NCBI RefSeq assembly: GCF_905397395.1
Contig: NZ_CAJPVH010000032.1
Span: 1 to 61,817, forward strand
Direction: 5' to 3'
DNA: 61,817 bases
From: Cupriavidus campinensis
Lineage (GTDB): Bacteria > Pseudomonadota > Gammaproteobacteria > Burkholderiales > Burkholderiaceae
Of this stretch, positions 8,275 to 18,795 are shown one piece after another (within the stretch, counting starts at the first letter, position 1; each line of letters starts with the position of its first letter). The notes beneath the pieces are model-generated. The model searched no databases. It saw only the letters and a list, made by a program, of their open reading frames with translations, and had not been told where the DNA came from. A program made the position numbers and the translations under genes.

Positions 8275-9194
8275 GCCCAACCCCGATCAAGCATTACCTC
8301 CAGTTCAGCGATTTCGGACCCGAAGAGTACGAATACCTGCTGGACCGCGCGCGGATCCTCAAGGCCAAGTTCAAGAACTACGAGACATGGCACCCGCTGC
8401 ACGACCGCACGCTGGCCATGATCTTCGAGAAGAATTCCACGCGCACGCGCCTGTCGTTCGAAGCCGGCATCCACCAGCTTGGCGGCCATGCGGTGTTCCT
8501 GAACACGCGTGACTCCCAGCTGGGCCGTGGCGAGCCGATCGAGGACGCCGCCCAGGTGATCTCGCGCATGGTGGACATCATCATGATCCGCACGTTCGGC
8601 CAGGAGATCCTGGAGCGCTTTGCCGCGCATTCGCGCGTGCCGGTCATCAACGGGCTTACCAACGAATACCATCCGTGCCAGGTGCTGGCCGATATCTTCA
8701 CCTACATCGAGCAGCGCGGCAGCATTGCGGGCAAGACCGTGGCGTGGATCGGCGATGCCAATAACATGGCGTACACCTGGATCCAGGCCGCCGAGCGTCT
8801 GGGTTTCACGTTCCATTTCTCGGCCCCGCCGGGGTATCAGCTCGAGCCGGCCATGGTGCCGGCCACGGCCGCGCACCTGGTCAAGGTGTTCGATAATCCG
8901 CTCGATGCCTGCCAGGGCGCGCACCTGGTGACCACCGATGTCTGGACCAGCATGGGCTTCGAGGCCGAGAACGACGTGCGCAAGCGCGCGTTCCAGGACT
9001 GGATGGTGACCACGGCGATGATGGACCGCGCCACCGATGACGCGCTGTTCATGCACTGCCTGCCCGCCCACCGTGGCGAGGAAGTGGAAGCGGCGGTCAT
9101 CGACGGCCCGCGCAGCGTGGTCTGGGAGGAAGCCGAGAACCGCCTCCACGTGCAGAAGGCGCTGATGGAATTCCTGCTCTGCGGCCGTTACTGA
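8271..9194 (+). CDS. argF: Ornithine carbamoyltransferase
   Basis: ArgF makes citrulline from ornithine and carbamoyl phosphate in arginine synthesis. The carbamoyl-phosphate motif 'STRTR' lies near residue 56, 'HPCQVLAD' in the middle, 'DVWTSMG' for ornithine binding, and '[11 protein letters not shown]' with the catalytic Cys near the C-terminus. Length (307 residues) is normal. The start [12 protein letters not shown] agrees with the family N-terminus but has no ribosome-binding site; instead it overlaps the stop of the Arg-rich leader ORF. A terminator follows, so it is monocistronic apart from the leader. Confidence 0.96.
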   Translation: MSPTPIKHYLQFSDFGPEEYEYLLDRARILKAKFKNYETWHPLHDRTLAMIFEKNSTRTRLSFEAGIHQLGGHAVFLNTRDSQLGRGEPIEDAAQVISRMVDIIMIRTFGQEILERFAAHSRVPVINGLTNEYHPCQVLADIFTYIEQRGSIAGKTVAWIGDANNMAYTWIQAAERLGFTFHFSAPPGYQLEPAMVPATAAHLVKVFDNPLDACQGAHLVTTDVWTSMGFEAENDVRKRAFQDWMVTTAMMDRATDDALFMHCLPAHRGEEVEAAVIDGPRSVVWEEAENRLHVQKALMEFLLCGRY

Positions 9195-9218
9195 ACACCG
9201 CGCCACACCCGACGAAAT

Positions 9219-9242
9219 GGGGCCTGCAAGGGCCCCGTTTTT
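9219..9242 (+). terminator. Intrinsic terminator after argF
   Basis: GGGGCC (9219-9224), loop TGCAAG, GGCCCC (9231-9236), then GTTTTT. Confidence 0.85.
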
Positions 9243-9316
9243 ACGTCCGCCGTCATTCGGCCAAATTCCGGTCAAGTCAATCGATATCCGTCCAAATCCC
9301 TGAGGAGAGTGAACAA

Positions 9317-9628
9317 ATGAGTCAGTTCGACAATGTTTCCGTGGTCAAGAAGGCCAACCTGTACTTTGACGGCAAGTGCGTGAGCCACACGGTGGTGTTT
9401 CCCGATGGCACGCGCAAGACGCTGGGCGTGATCTTCCCGGCCACGCTGAACTTCAACACGGGCGCGCCGGAGATCATGGAGATCAACGGCGGCAGCTGCC
9501 GCGTGCGTCTGGCTGGCTCGGAAGAATGGAAGACCTATGGCGCGGGCCAGCAGTTCGACGTGCCGGGCAACAGCAATTTCGATATCGAAGTGACCGAGAC
9601 GCTGGACTACGTCTGCCACTTTGGCTGA
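9317..9628 (+). CDS. ppnP: Pyrimidine/purine nucleoside phosphorylase PpnP (DUF1255)
   Basis: The 103-residue cupin-fold protein shows the conserved order '[15 protein letters not shown]', '[17 protein letters not shown]', '[14 protein letters not shown]' and '[14 protein letters not shown]', ending in 'DYVCHFG'. The E. coli homologue YaiE/PpnP splits several nucleosides with phosphate into base and ribose-1-phosphate. GAGGAGAG just upstream is a good ribosome-binding site. It stands alone between the argF terminator and the convergent murB. Confidence 0.93.
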   Translation: MSQFDNVSVVKKANLYFDGKCVSHTVVFPDGTRKTLGVIFPATLNFNTGAPEIMEINGGSCRVRLAGSEEWKTYGAGQQFDVPGNSNFDIEVTETLDYVCHFG

Positions 9629-9659
9629 TTTGCCGGGGTGAGGGGGCCGCGCGGCGGCC

Positions 9660-10670
9660 TCAGAGGATCACCGGCTCCGGCTCGATCCGCACGCCGAAAC
9701 GCGCCTGGACCGTATCGGCGATGCGGTCCGCCAGCTTGAGCAGCGCGGCACCCGTGCCGCCGCCGTGGTGCACCAGCACCAGCGCCTGCTTGCCGTAGAC
9801 GCCCACCGGGCCGTCATCGAACCCCTTGAACCCGCATTGATCGATCAGCCAGCCCGCCGCGAGCTTGTACCCGCCGTCGGGCTGTGGATAACTGACCAGC
9901 GACGGGTGCGCGGCCAGCAGCGCGTTGCGCAGCGCGGCATCGACCACGGGATTCTTGAAGAAACTACCAGCATTGCCGATCTGGGCGGGGTCCGGCAGTT
10001 TGCGCGAGCGGATGGCCACCACGGCGTCGCGGACCTGGGCCGCATCGGGCGTGGCCACCGACTCCAGTTCCCGCGCCAGTTCGCCATAGTTGAGCACCGG
10101 CGCCCACGCCTTCGGCAGGCGCAGGGTGACGGCCGTGATCAGGTAGCGGTCGCGCCCGTTGCGCTTGAACAGGCTGTCTCGGTAGCCGAAGGCGCATTGT
10201 TCGCGGTCCAGAGTGACGAAGGCGCCAGTCTGGCGATCATGGGCGCGCAGGCTGGCGAAGCGCTCGCGCAGCTCCACGCCATAGGCGCCGATGTTCTGGA
10301 TCGGCGCCGCGCCGGCCGTGCCGGGGATCAGGGCGAGGTTTTCCAGCCCGGGCAGGCCGTCCGCGATGGTGCGGCCTACCAGCCCGTGCCAGTTCTCGCC
10401 GGCACCGGCGGTGACCAGCCAGCCGTCGCCGTCATCCACCACCGCGTAGCCGGGGATTTCCATCAGCAGCACCAGCGCGTCGAGGTCGCCGGTCAGCACC
10501 ACATTGCTGCCGCCGCCCAGCACCACCAGCGGCAAGCCCTGCGCGCGCGGGTCGGCCAGCGCGGCCAGCAGGTCGGCTTCGGTGCGAATGTGGGCCGCGA
10601 GGCGCGCCCGGACATCGAAACCGAATGTATTGTGCCGGCGCAGGGGATAGAATTCGTGGAAATCTGCCAT
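9660..10670 (-). CDS. murB: UDP-N-acetylenolpyruvoylglucosamine reductase
   Basis: MurB reduces UDP-GlcNAc-enolpyruvate to UDP-MurNAc with NADPH and FAD. The protein starts [20 protein letters not shown]. It has the FAD-binding '[10 protein letters not shown]' loop, '[21 protein letters not shown]', '[11 protein letters not shown]' and the catalytic Ser region '[11 protein letters not shown]'. At 336 residues it is the E. coli-type (type I) length. Codon TTG directly before the ATG would add one Met. It is convergent with ppnP and divergent from yajQ. Confidence 0.95.
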   Translation of the reverse strand: MADFHEFYPLRRHNTFGFDVRARLAAHIRTEADLLAALADPRAQGLPLVVLGGGSNVVLTGDLDALVLLMEIPGYAVVDDGDGWLVTAGAGENWHGLVGRTIADGLPGLENLALIPGTAGAAPIQNIGAYGVELRERFASLRAHDRQTGAFVTLDREQCAFGYRDSLFKRNGRDRYLITAVTLRLPKAWAPVLNYGELARELESVATPDAAQVRDAVVAIRSRKLPDPAQIGNAGSFFKNPVVDAALRNALLAAHPSLVSYPQPDGGYKLAAGWLIDQCGFKGFDDGPVGVYGKQALVLVHHGGGTGAALLKLADRIADTVQARFGVRIEPEPVIL

Positions 10671-10748
10671 CAAGGGAAGGGTTTGCGGCCGCCGCGGCGG
10701 GCGACCCGGACTGCGGGGTAGGCCCGATTATACGTAGGAGAATCGAAA

Positions 10749-11234
10749 ATGCCGTCGTTCGACGTAGTGTGTGAAGCCAATATGGTGGAAGTGAAGAACG
10801 CCGTGGAGCAGTCCAACAAGGAAATTTCCACGCGCTTCGACTTCAAGGGCTCCGACGCCCGTGTGGAACAGAAAGAAGGCGAGTTGACCGCGTTTGCCGA
10901 TGATGACTTCAAGCTCGGCCAGGTCAAGGACGTGCTCATCAACAAGATGGCCAAGCGCAACGTGGACGTGCGCTTCCTCGACTACGGCAAGACCGAGAAG
11001 ATGAGCGGCGACAAGCTCAAGCAGGTCATCACGATCAAGAAGGGCGTGACTGGCGATCTGGCCAAGAAGATCGTCCGCATGATCAAGGACAGCAAGATCA
11101 AGGTGCAGGCCAGCATCCAGGGCGACGCCGTGCGCGTCTCCGGCACCAAGCGCGACGACCTGCAGTCGGTGATCGCGCTGCTGCGCAAGGATGTTTCGGA
11201 CGCGCCGCTGGACTTCAACAACTTCCGCGACTAA
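10749..11234 (+). CDS. yajQ: YajQ family nucleotide-binding protein
   Basis: The 161-residue protein ([21 protein letters not shown]) shows the family's two ferredoxin-like halves and the motifs 'STRFDFKG', '[18 protein letters not shown]', '[24 protein letters not shown]' and 'LDFNNFRD'. YajQ homologues bind nucleotides, and one in Xanthomonas is a cyclic-di-GMP effector; the role here is unknown. TAGGAG precedes the ATG. It is divergent from murB across a 78-base gap. Confidence 0.93.
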   Translation: MPSFDVVCEANMVEVKNAVEQSNKEISTRFDFKGSDARVEQKEGELTAFADDDFKLGQVKDVLINKMAKRNVDVRFLDYGKTEKMSGDKLKQVITIKKGVTGDLAKKIVRMIKDSKIKVQASIQGDAVRVSGTKRDDLQSVIALLRKDVSDAPLDFNNFRD

Positions 11235-11301
11235 GCGCCCGCCGGCGCGGCGTCTGCGCCGCGCCCGGGTACGTGTGATTGCGCCGGCTTAGTGCGCCAT
11301 C

Positions 11302-11760
11302 TTATTGCGTCTGCCGCGCCTGCGGCAGACCGCCGATCTTCGCGCCCGGCTTGATGCCCTTCTGCGCGAACCACCCCTTGTTCATCTCGAGCGCATAGCG
11401 CACCGCCGCGCGCGGGCAGTGGTTGTCCTCGCTCTGCGGGGCCATGTCCTCGATGTTCACGATGCTGCCGTCGTCGGCCAGGAAGGCAATCGAGAGCGGC
11501 AGGTTCGTGTTCTTCATCCAGAAGCAGTGACCGGCTTTTTCATCGAAAACGAATAGCATGCCGGCGTTGGCGGGCATGGTCTTGCGATACATCAGGCCGC
11601 GCTCGCGCGCCTCGGGCGAGGCGGCCACCTCGGCCTGGATGGCATACATGCCGGCCGTCAGCGAAATCACGGGCAGCGCGGCCTGGGCCTGGGCGAGGCT
11701 GGCGAGGGACGTCAGCGCGGCGGCGCCGGCGGCCAGCAGAATCTTGGGCACGAGTTGCAT
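11302..11760 (-). CDS. DUF192 family exported protein
   Basis: The 152-residue protein has an N-terminal signal peptide (MQLVPKILLAAGAAALTSLASLAQAQA, cleavage likely after AQA). A DUF192 domain follows, with 'ERGLMYRKTMPANAGMLFVFDE', 'FWMKNTNLPLSIAFLADDG' and 'ALEMNKGWFAQKGIKPGAKI'. The family has no established activity. It points the same way as the small exported protein upstream but is separated from it by a terminator, so it is transcribed on its own. Confidence 0.88.
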   Translation of the reverse strand: MQLVPKILLAAGAAALTSLASLAQAQAALPVISLTAGMYAIQAEVAASPEARERGLMYRKTMPANAGMLFVFDEKAGHCFWMKNTNLPLSIAFLADDGSIVNIEDMAPQSEDNHCPRAAVRYALEMNKGWFAQKGIKPGAKIGGLPQARQTQ

Positions 11761-11846
11761 GGCTTGGGAGGGGATTTGGAAGTTCGACCGCCGAGAGCAT
11801 AGCGCAGCCCGGCGCCCCCGCGCTTGCGCGGACGCACCGGCGCATG

Positions 11847-11880
11847 AAAAAAGGCAGGCCGCCGATGCGCGCCTGCCTTT
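11847..11880 (-). terminator. Intrinsic terminator after the small exported protein
   Basis: On the reverse strand GGCAGGC (complement of 11871-11877) pairs with GCCTGCC (complement of 11853-11859), followed by TTTTTT. It separates the 11929-12120 gene from the DUF192 gene. Confidence 0.8.
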
Positions 11881-11928
11881 CCGATGGGCGGCACGCCGGG
11901 CTTGCGCCGGGCCGCCGCAGCACCGCCC

Positions 11929-12120
11929 TTATTGGGTGGTAGTTGCCGAAGGTGCCTTCTTGGTGGAGGCGTGCTTCGTGTGCTTCTTCTTGCTGGTCTT
12001 CGCGGGCTTGGCGGCTTCCTTGGCGGCCGGTGCGGTGTCCGTGGCGGGAGCGGCCGGAGCCTGGGCAAACGCGCCAGTGGCGAACAGTCCGACAACCAGG
12101 GCAGCGATCAGTTTTTTCAT
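11929..12120 (-). CDS. Small Ala/Lys-rich exported protein
   Basis: This 63-residue protein has a clear signal peptide (MKKLIAALVVGLFATGAFAQ, cleavage near AFA-Q). The mature part of about 44 residues is built almost entirely of Ala, Pro, Lys and Thr with one 'SKKKHTKHAS' stretch, and has no Cys or Trp. GAGGTA lies eight bases before the ATG, and a terminator follows. Similar low-complexity periplasmic proteins occur in related genera without known function. The Lys-rich composition would allow binding to acidic polymers or envelope, but that is speculation. Confidence 0.8.
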   Translation of the reverse strand: MKKLIAALVVGLFATGAFAQAPAAPATDTAPAAKEAAKPAKTSKKKHTKHASTKKAPSATTTQ

Positions 12121-12230
12121 TGCGAGTACCTCAAAGTGGGTTCTGCGTAAGGGATTCGACGGGGCGGTGCCTGGCCCGTCTGCCCACTGAAACGGCGTGC
12201 GCAATCGTGCCGTTGACGTTGTGCTTGTCA

Positions 12231-12869
12231 CTATTTGTAACGGCGCCTTACCGGTGGCCGGGCTTGCGGGCGTGTTTGCAGGCGAGGGGACGGCTTCGGC
12301 GACGGCTGCGGCAGCCCGAGCATGGCCGGATCGATCTCGCACCAGGCGCCCGGCGCCAGTCCCAGCTCGGGCAAGGCCAGCGCGCCGATGCCCACGCGCA
12401 CCAGCCGCAGCGTGGGAAACCCCACGGCGGCGGTCATCCGCCTGACCTGGCGGTTCTTGCCTTCGCGGATCTGCAATTCCACCCAGGTGGCGGGAATGGC
12501 CGCACGGAAGCGGATCGGCGGATCGCGCGTCCAGAGCCAGTGGGGTTCGTCGATGATGCGCGCCGAAGCCGGCAGCGTACGGAAATCGCCTAGATCGACG
12601 CCGGCGCGCAGCGCGGCCAGCGCGGTGGCATCGGGCACCCCCTCGACCTGGGCCAGATAGGTCTTGGCCAGCTTGTGGTGCGGGTCCGCGATGCGGGCCT
12701 GGAGCGCGCCATCATCGGTCAGCAGCAGCAGGCCCTCGCTGTCGGCGTCCAGCCGGCCTGCCGGATAGACGCCGGGCACGCGCACGCAGTCCGCCAGCGT
12801 TGGCCGCGTAGGATGCGCGGAGAACTGGCTCATCGTGTTGAACGGCTTGTTCAGGGCAATCAGGGTCAT
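12231..12869 (-). CDS. rluE: 23S rRNA pseudouridine synthase, RluE-type
   Basis: The 212-residue protein belongs to the RsuA family. It has 'NKPFNTMSQFS' at the N-terminus, the catalytic 'AGRLDADSEGLLLLTDDG' (Asp of GRLD) near residues 37-53, 'KTYLAQVEG' and 'REGKNRQVRRM'. The short length without an S4 domain and the NKP-FN-SQF start fit RluE, which modifies U2457 of 23S rRNA in E. coli. The C-terminus carries a species-specific Pro/Arg tail. It is divergent from icd. Confidence 0.88.
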   Translation of the reverse strand: MTLIALNKPFNTMSQFSAHPTRPTLADCVRVPGVYPAGRLDADSEGLLLLTDDGALQARIADPHHKLAKTYLAQVEGVPDATALAALRAGVDLGDFRTLPASARIIDEPHWLWTRDPPIRFRAAIPATWVELQIREGKNRQVRRMTAAVGFPTLRLVRVGIGALALPELGLAPGAWCEIDPAMLGLPQPSPKPSPRLQTRPQARPPVRRRYK

Positions 12870-12950
12870 GGGCGCGAAGTATGCCAGCCGCCGGCCTGCA
12901 GCGGCAGCGGCCCGATTTGGCGAATCCCAAATCCATGTTGCATAATAATG

Positions 12951-12977
12951 AGACTAGTCTTATGTCTTATATAAGAC
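12951..12977 (+). promoter_or_regulatory. Candidate operator upstream of icd (GTCTTATATAAGAC palindrome)
   Basis: A perfect 14-base palindrome GTCTTATATAAGAC lies at 12964-12977, preceded at 12951-12960 by a second perfect palindrome AGACTAGTCT. The first shares its 12-base core with the site at 8043-8054. It sits 130 bases before the icd ATG, in the rluE/icd divergent region. TTGACA (12982-12987) follows but has no matching -10. The binding protein is unknown to me; a regulator of central carbon metabolism is one guess. Confidence 0.5.
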
Positions 12978-13106
12978 TCATTTGACAATATCCATGCTGA
13001 CCGAGCGGCGCGGCGGGGTTCCCCTCTACAATGCTTCGCATCAGTCACGCATTGGCACTGCCGGGCACTGGCCGGGCAGCGACACAACCCGCAAGTGGAG
13101 ACGTTC

Positions 13107-14357
<1,251 letters not shown>

Positions 14358-14394
14358 GGATGTTTCGGGCCTCATCGGCCGATTCCAAGCAAAG

Positions 14395-14428
14395 AACCCC
14401 GGTGGCTGACAGGCGACCGGGGTTTTTT
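14395..14428 (+). terminator. Intrinsic terminator after icd
   Basis: AACCCCGGT (14395-14403), a 12-base loop, ACCGGGGTT (14416-14424), then a T-run. Confidence 0.9.
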
Positions 14429-14442
14429 GTTGGCTTGGGGGA

Positions 14443-14496
14443 GTGCCACAGCACGCCCTCGCTGTATGGTGGCGTGGTCAGGCTGCCGGTGTAGAC
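14443..14496 (-). pseudogene. Remnant of an alpha-type carbonic anhydrase
   Basis: On the reverse strand an 18-residue stretch reads VYTGSLTTPPYSEGVLWH. It matches the hallmark 'GSLTTPPC-EGV-W' segment of alpha-carbonic anhydrases, including the Thr of the active-site entrance. The usual Cys after PP is Tyr. No other part of the enzyme (zinc histidines 'HFH', gate Glu) is visible on either side: downstream lies the icd terminator, upstream the VOC gene. I therefore read it as a decayed gene fragment. Confidence 0.5.
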
Positions 14497-14571
14497 GGCA
14501 TGGCCCCTTCTGGCGGTTGACCTCGCCATCCGCTACAACATCAGAATTCGGTGTTTTACGAGGAGATCGTC

Positions 14572-15036
14572 ATGGATGACCCGTTTCGCCGCACGGCGCT
14601 TGGTGCCGCGCTGTTCTACAAGGATCCGCTGACCGCGCTCGACTGGCTCGAACGCGCGTTTGGCTTCGAGCGCGTGATGGTGATTACCGACAAGGAAGGC
14701 CATCTCGTGCATTCGGAAATGCGCTATCGCGACAGCTACCTGATGGTGGGCAGCGAGTGGGCCGACTACACGGCCAGCCCGGCGTCGGTCGGCGGCAAGA
14801 ACACGCAGGCGGTGCATGTGCACATGCCGGATGGGCTTGACGAGCATTGCGAGCGGGCGCGTGCCGCCGGTGCGGTGATCGTACGGGAGCCGGAAGACCA
14901 GTTCTACGGCGACCGCGTCTATTCGGCGCGCGACCCGGAAGGGCATGTCTGGAGTTTCGGGCAGTCGGTGCGCAAGGTCAGCCGCGAGGCGGCCGAGCTG
15001 GCCAGCGGGCTGAACATAGAGGGGTGGACCGGCTGA
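14572..15036 (+). CDS. VOC (glyoxalase/bleomycin-resistance) superfamily protein
   Basis: The 154-residue protein (MDDPFRRTALGAALFYKDPLTALDWLERAFGFE) has one VOC module with 'HSEMRYRDSYLMVGSEW' and the C-terminal 'YGDRVYSARDPEGHVWSFGQ' strand that carries the conserved metal/active-site Glu-His region. It resembles the PhnB-like group. Substrate is unknown. GAGGAG lies six bases before the ATG at 14572; an in-frame GTG at 14551 is less likely. It has its own terminator. Confidence 0.85.
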   Translation: MDDPFRRTALGAALFYKDPLTALDWLERAFGFERVMVITDKEGHLVHSEMRYRDSYLMVGSEWADYTASPASVGGKNTQAVHVHMPDGLDEHCERARAAGAVIVREPEDQFYGDRVYSARDPEGHVWSFGQSVRKVSREAAELASGLNIEGWTG

Positions 15037-15062
15037 CGCAAGCCACGCCGACCGTACAAAGC

Positions 15063-15093
15063 AAGACGCCCGGCTCTCACCGGGCGTCTTGTT
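15063..15093 (+). terminator. Intrinsic terminator after the VOC gene
   Basis: AAGACGCCCGG (15063-15073), loop CTCTCA, CCGGGCGTCTT (15080-15090), then GTT. The stem is perfect with a weak U-tract. Confidence 0.75.
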
Positions 15094-15242
15094 GGATGCG
15101 TGGCGTATCGCTTGTGAACCGCTACTGCAGCGTGCCGCGCTGGCGGGCCAGCGTGGCACAGGATCCCGTTCCGGGGGAGCGCGTCCCCCCGCATCCGTTT
15201 GACCGCCGCGGCTCTGGGGCCCGTGCGGTCGCGGCGCGACTT

Positions 15243-15449
15243 TTACTGTGCGTCCTGGATATTCGTGGCCTGCTTGCCCTTAGGGCCCTGCACCACCTCG
15301 AACACCACGCGCTGGCCTTCCTTCAGCGTCTTGAAACCCGCCATCTGGATCGCCGAAAAGTGCGCAAACAGTTCTTCCTCGCCATCGTCCGGCTTGATAA
15401 AACCGAAACCCTTGGCGTCATTGAACCATTTGACGATACCGCTAGCCAT
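15243..15449 (-). CDS. Cold-shock domain protein (CspA family)
   Basis: This 68-residue single-domain protein starts [23 protein letters not shown], giving RNP1 'KGFGFI'. It continues with 'LFAHFSAIQ' (RNP2-like) and '[18 protein letters not shown]'. Such proteins bind single-stranded nucleic acid and act as RNA chaperones. The start chosen has TTGGGGGAG upstream; an earlier in-frame ATG at 15461 would add four residues. A possible promoter far upstream (15717-15745) would give a long leader, as is common in this family. Confidence 0.94.
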   Translation of the reverse strand: MASGIVKWFNDAKGFGFIKPDDGEEELFAHFSAIQMAGFKTLKEGQRVVFEVVQGPKGKQATNIQDAQ

Positions 15450-15599
15450 AAACTCCCCCAACGAAAAAACAGATTTTCAAGCGGGGAAACCTGTGGCCAG
15501 CCGCATGACGCCGGCACGCCCGCCGGGCCGGTCCTTGTCGGATGCGGCCGGTGGGAATCGCCAGGTCTTGTGGAGCGCGTGGCAAGACATTGCGATCCG

Positions 15600-15612
15600 C
15601 CTGATAATCAGG
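15600..15612. repeat. Palindrome in the csp/clpS intergenic region
   Basis: CCTGATAATCAGG is a perfect palindrome around a central A. It lies in the 540-base stretch between the cold-shock gene and clpS, in which I see no gene. Confidence 0.35.
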
Positions 15613-15716
15613 TGGAACACGTCATGCCGACGCCGGTCGTGGGCCTCCCTGCTCACGGAATCATCCGGGCCGGCCTTGTACGTTTGGCTCGCCGGCCGGG
15701 CCTGGATGTGCGACCG

Positions 15717-15745
15717 ATTTTTCTGGCAAACCACCATACTGTCAA
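15717..15745 (-). promoter_or_regulatory. Weak candidate promoter for the cold-shock gene
   Basis: The reverse strand reads TTGACA, 17 bases, then AAAAAT. The -35 is perfect and the -10 poor (three of six). If used, the cold-shock mRNA would have an untranslated leader near 260 bases. Confidence 0.3.
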
Positions 15746-15953
15746 GCTGGCAGATTCCCCACTCGGCGTAGGGTGTGGCGGGATTGAAACGGCCCGGAAT
15801 GGTACCTTTGAGGAGGCGTGCAGCCCGCCCGAAGGCCGGGCGCGCCGTGCACCACGGACGTGCGGCGTAAGTCGTTTGCGGCATTTCCGTGCGTTCGGAC
15901 ACGTTGGAACTTTCCGAAGGTGTGGCCCTTGAATACGTGGCCATTTCCCCAAA

Positions 15954-15981
15954 TTGCAGACTTGTGAGTAAGGGTTAGAAT
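15954..15981 (+). promoter_or_regulatory. clpS promoter; transcript probably starts at the ATG
   Basis: TTGCAG (15954-15959), a 16-base spacer, TAGAAT (15976-15981), then AAAGCC and the clpS ATG at 15988. The expected start site is at or one base from the ATG, implying a leaderless mRNA. Confidence 0.6.
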
Positions 15982-15987
15982 AAAGCC

Positions 15988-16314
15988 ATGGCGACACGGC
16001 TGGCGAATACCCCACAACGCGAGACAGGCACCGTCATCGAACGGAAGGAGCAACAGCTCAAACCCCCGGCGATGTACAAGGTGGTCCTGCTCAACGACGA
16101 CTACACACCGATGGAGTTCGTCGTGATGATCCTGCAGCAGTATTTCAGCAGGGACCGGGAAACGGCGACGCAGATCATGCTCACCGTCCACCGGGAAGGC
16201 AAGGGCGTTTGCGGTATCTACACGCGGGATATCGCAGCGACCAAGGTCGAGCTTGTATCAACCCATGCGCGGCAGGCGGGCCACCCGTTGCAGTGCGTGA
16301 TGGAGGAAGCATGA
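15988..16314 (+). CDS. clpS: ATP-dependent Clp protease adaptor ClpS
   Basis: ClpS brings N-degron substrates to ClpAP. The 108-residue protein has the flexible N-terminal tail, '[28 protein letters not shown]' with the conserved Asn-Asp-Asp-Tyr-Thr-Pro-Met of the N-degron pocket, and '[20 protein letters not shown]'. No Shine-Dalgarno stands at normal distance, and a promoter -10 box ends six bases upstream. The stop overlaps the clpA start as ATGA, so the two are coupled. Confidence 0.96.
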   Translation: MATRLANTPQRETGTVIERKEQQLKPPAMYKVVLLNDDYTPMEFVVMILQQYFSRDRETATQIMLTVHREGKGVCGIYTRDIAATKVELVSTHARQAGHPLQCVMEEA

Positions 16315-18608
16315 TTGCGCAAGAATTGGAAGTAAGCCTGCACATGGCTTTTGTCGAAGCCCGCCAGGCGCGCCACGAGTTCATTACCGTGGAACACCTG
16401 CTGCTGGCGTTGCTCGACAACCCGACGGCAGCCGAAGTGCTGCGCGCGTGCGCAGCCAACATCGAGGACTTGCGCACCAGCCTGAAGAACTTCATTGCCG
16501 ATAACACCCCGGTCGTACCGGGGTCGGACGAGGTGGACACGCAACCCACGCTGGGCTTCCAGCGTGTGATCCAGCGCGCCATCATGCACGTGCAGTCCAC
16601 GTCCAACGGCAAGAAGGAAGTCACCGGCGCGAATGTTCTGGTGGCTATCTTCGGCGAAAAGGACTCACATGCGGTCTACTACCTGCAACAGCAGGGGGTA
16701 ACGCGCCTCGATGTCGTCAATTTCATCAGCCACGGCATCCGCAAGGACCAGTCCGAGCCGGCCAAGCACGGCGAGGGCAATGCCGAGGGCGAGGGCGGTG
16801 ACGGCAAGGAAAGCCCGCTCGAGCAATACACCCAGAACCTGAACGCCCTGGCCAAGGCCGGCAAGATCGATCCGCTGATCGGCCGGGATTCCGAGGTGGA
16901 GCGCGTGGTGCAGGTGCTGTGCCGCCGACGCAAGAACAACCCGCTGCTGGTGGGCGAGGCTGGCGTGGGCAAGACCGCCATCGCCGAGGGCCTGGCGTGG
17001 CGCATCACCAAGAACGAAGTACCCGACATCCTGGAAAAGGCAGTCGTGTACTCGCTCGACATGGGCGCGCTGCTGGCCGGCACCAAGTACCGGGGCGATT
17101 TCGAGCAACGCCTGAAGGGTGTGCTGAAGTCGCTCAAGGACAATCCGAACGCGATCCTGTTCATCGACGAAATCCATACGCTGATTGGCGCGGGTGCCGC
17201 ATCGGGCGGCACGCTGGACGCCAGCAACCTGCTCAAGCCGGCGCTGTCGTCGGGGGCGCTCAAGTGCGTTGGTGCGACCACGTTCACCGAATATCGCGGC
17301 ATTTTCGAGAAAGATGCGGCGTTGTCGCGTCGTTTCCAGAAGATTGACGTGGTCGAGCCCTCCGTGGACCAGACCGTGCAGATTCTGCGCGGCCTGAAGT
17401 CGCGCTTCGAGGAGCACCACGGCGTCAAGTACGCGGCGGCGGCGCTGACTGCGGCCGCCGAGTTGTCGGCGCGCTTCATCACCGACCGTCATCTGCCGGA
17501 CAAGGCCATCGATGTGATCGATGAGGCAGGCGCTGCGCAGCGTATCCTGCCGAAGTCGAAGCAGAAGAAGACCATTGGCAAGGGCGAGATCGAGGACATC
17601 GTCTCGCGCATCGCGCGCATCCCGCCGCAGAGCGTGAACCAGGACGACCGCAGCAAGCTGCAGACGCTGGATCGTGACCTGAAGTCGGTGGTGTTCGGGC
17701 AGGATCCGGCCATCGAGGCGCTGTCGTCGGCCATCAAGATGTCGCGGGCTGGCCTGGGCAAGACGGACAAGCCGATCGGCTCGTTCCTGTTCTCCGGCCC
17801 GACCGGCGTCGGCAAGACCGAAGTCGCCAAGCAACTCGCGTTCATCATGGGCATCGAGCTGCTGCGCTTCGACATGTCCGAATACATGGAACGCCACGCG
17901 GTCAGCCGGCTGATTGGCGCGCCTCCGGGCTATGTCGGCTTTGATCAGGGTGGTTTGCTGACTGAAGCTGTGACGAAGAAGCCGCACTGCGTGCTGCTGC
18001 TCGATGAGATCGAAAAGGCACATCCGGATATCTTCAATATCCTGCTGCAGGTGATGGACCATGGTGCGCTGACCGACAACAACGGCCGGCGCGCTGACTT
18101 CCGCAACGTGATCATCATCATGACCACGAACGCGGGGGCGGAAACCATGAACCGCGCCACGATCGGCTTCACGAGTGCGCGCGAGCAGGGCGACGAGATG
18201 GCTGACATCAAGCGCATGTTCACGCCGGAGTTCCGCAACCGCCTGGACGCGACCATCAGCTTCCGCTCGCTGGATGAGGAGATCATCCTGCGCGTGGTGG
18301 ACAAGTTCCTGATGCAGCTGGAAGAGCAGCTGCATGAGAAGAAGGTGGAAGCGAGCTTCACCGAGAAGCTGCGCAAGTTCCTGGCCAAGAAGGGCTTCGA
18401 TCCGCTGATGGGTGCGCGGCCGATGCAGCGCCTGATCCAGGACATGATCCGCAAGGCACTTGCCGACGAGCTGCTGTTCGGCAAGCTTGTGACCGGCGGC
18501 AAGGTGGTCGTGGACCTGGACGAGGGCGATCAGATCAAGCTGACGTTCTCCGAGGCTGATCCGGAACCGCCGGAAGCACCGGAAAGCGAACAGCGCGCCG
18601 AGGCCTGA
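16311..18608 (+). CDS. clpA: ATP-dependent Clp protease ATP-binding subunit ClpA
   Basis: ClpA unfolds substrates for the ClpP peptidase. At 765 residues it has the N-terminal repeat domain ('[25 protein letters not shown]'), AAA1 with Walker A '[15 protein letters not shown]' and Walker B '[14 protein letters not shown]', and AAA2 with '[15 protein letters not shown]' and '[14 protein letters not shown]'. The ClpP-binding loop region is present before the C-terminal D2 small domain. The ATG at 16311 overlaps the clpS TGA. The Glu/Pro-rich C-terminal tail is typical of the genus. Confidence 0.97.
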   Translation: MIAQELEVSLHMAFVEARQARHEFITVEHLLLALLDNPTAAEVLRACAANIEDLRTSLKNFIADNTPVVPGSDEVDTQPTLGFQRVIQRAIMHVQSTSNGKKEVTGANVLVAIFGEKDSHAVYYLQQQGVTRLDVVNFISHGIRKDQSEPAKHGEGNAEGEGGDGKESPLEQYTQNLNALAKAGKIDPLIGRDSEVERVVQVLCRRRKNNPLLVGEAGVGKTAIAEGLAWRITKNEVPDILEKAVVYSLDMGALLAGTKYRGDFEQRLKGVLKSLKDNPNAILFIDEIHTLIGAGAASGGTLDASNLLKPALSSGALKCVGATTFTEYRGIFEKDAALSRRFQKIDVVEPSVDQTVQILRGLKSRFEEHHGVKYAAAALTAAAELSARFITDRHLPDKAIDVIDEAGAAQRILPKSKQKKTIGKGEIEDIVSRIARIPPQSVNQDDRSKLQTLDRDLKSVVFGQDPAIEALSSAIKMSRAGLGKTDKPIGSFLFSGPTGVGKTEVAKQLAFIMGIELLRFDMSEYMERHAVSRLIGAPPGYVGFDQGGLLTEAVTKKPHCVLLLDEIEKAHPDIFNILLQVMDHGALTDNNGRRADFRNVIIIMTTNAGAETMNRATIGFTSAREQGDEMADIKRMFTPEFRNRLDATISFRSLDEEIILRVVDKFLMQLEEQLHEKKVEASFTEKLRKFLAKKGFDPLMGARPMQRLIQDMIRKALADELLFGKLVTGGKVVVDLDEGDQIKLTFSEADPEPPEAPESEQRAEA

Positions 18609-18626
18609 ATCTCTCACCGGGCTTGG

Positions 18627-18655
18627 CGGGCCGGCCTCAGTGCCGGCCCGTTTGT
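18627..18655 (+). terminator. Probable terminator after clpA
   Basis: CGGGCCGGC (18627-18635), loop CTCAGT, GCCGGCCCG (18642-18650), then TTTGTT. Confidence 0.7.
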
Positions 18656-18795
18656 TCGTGGATTGTTCCATTTCTGGGCGATCAACGACGCCCGCGCCAG
18701 CAACGTGGGCGATCATCGGGCAAAATAGTGGGCGGCGGCGTGCCGCCCTTTCTTTTTTTGTACGCGGTCGGTTGACCGCCCAGCCTGAGTTATCG

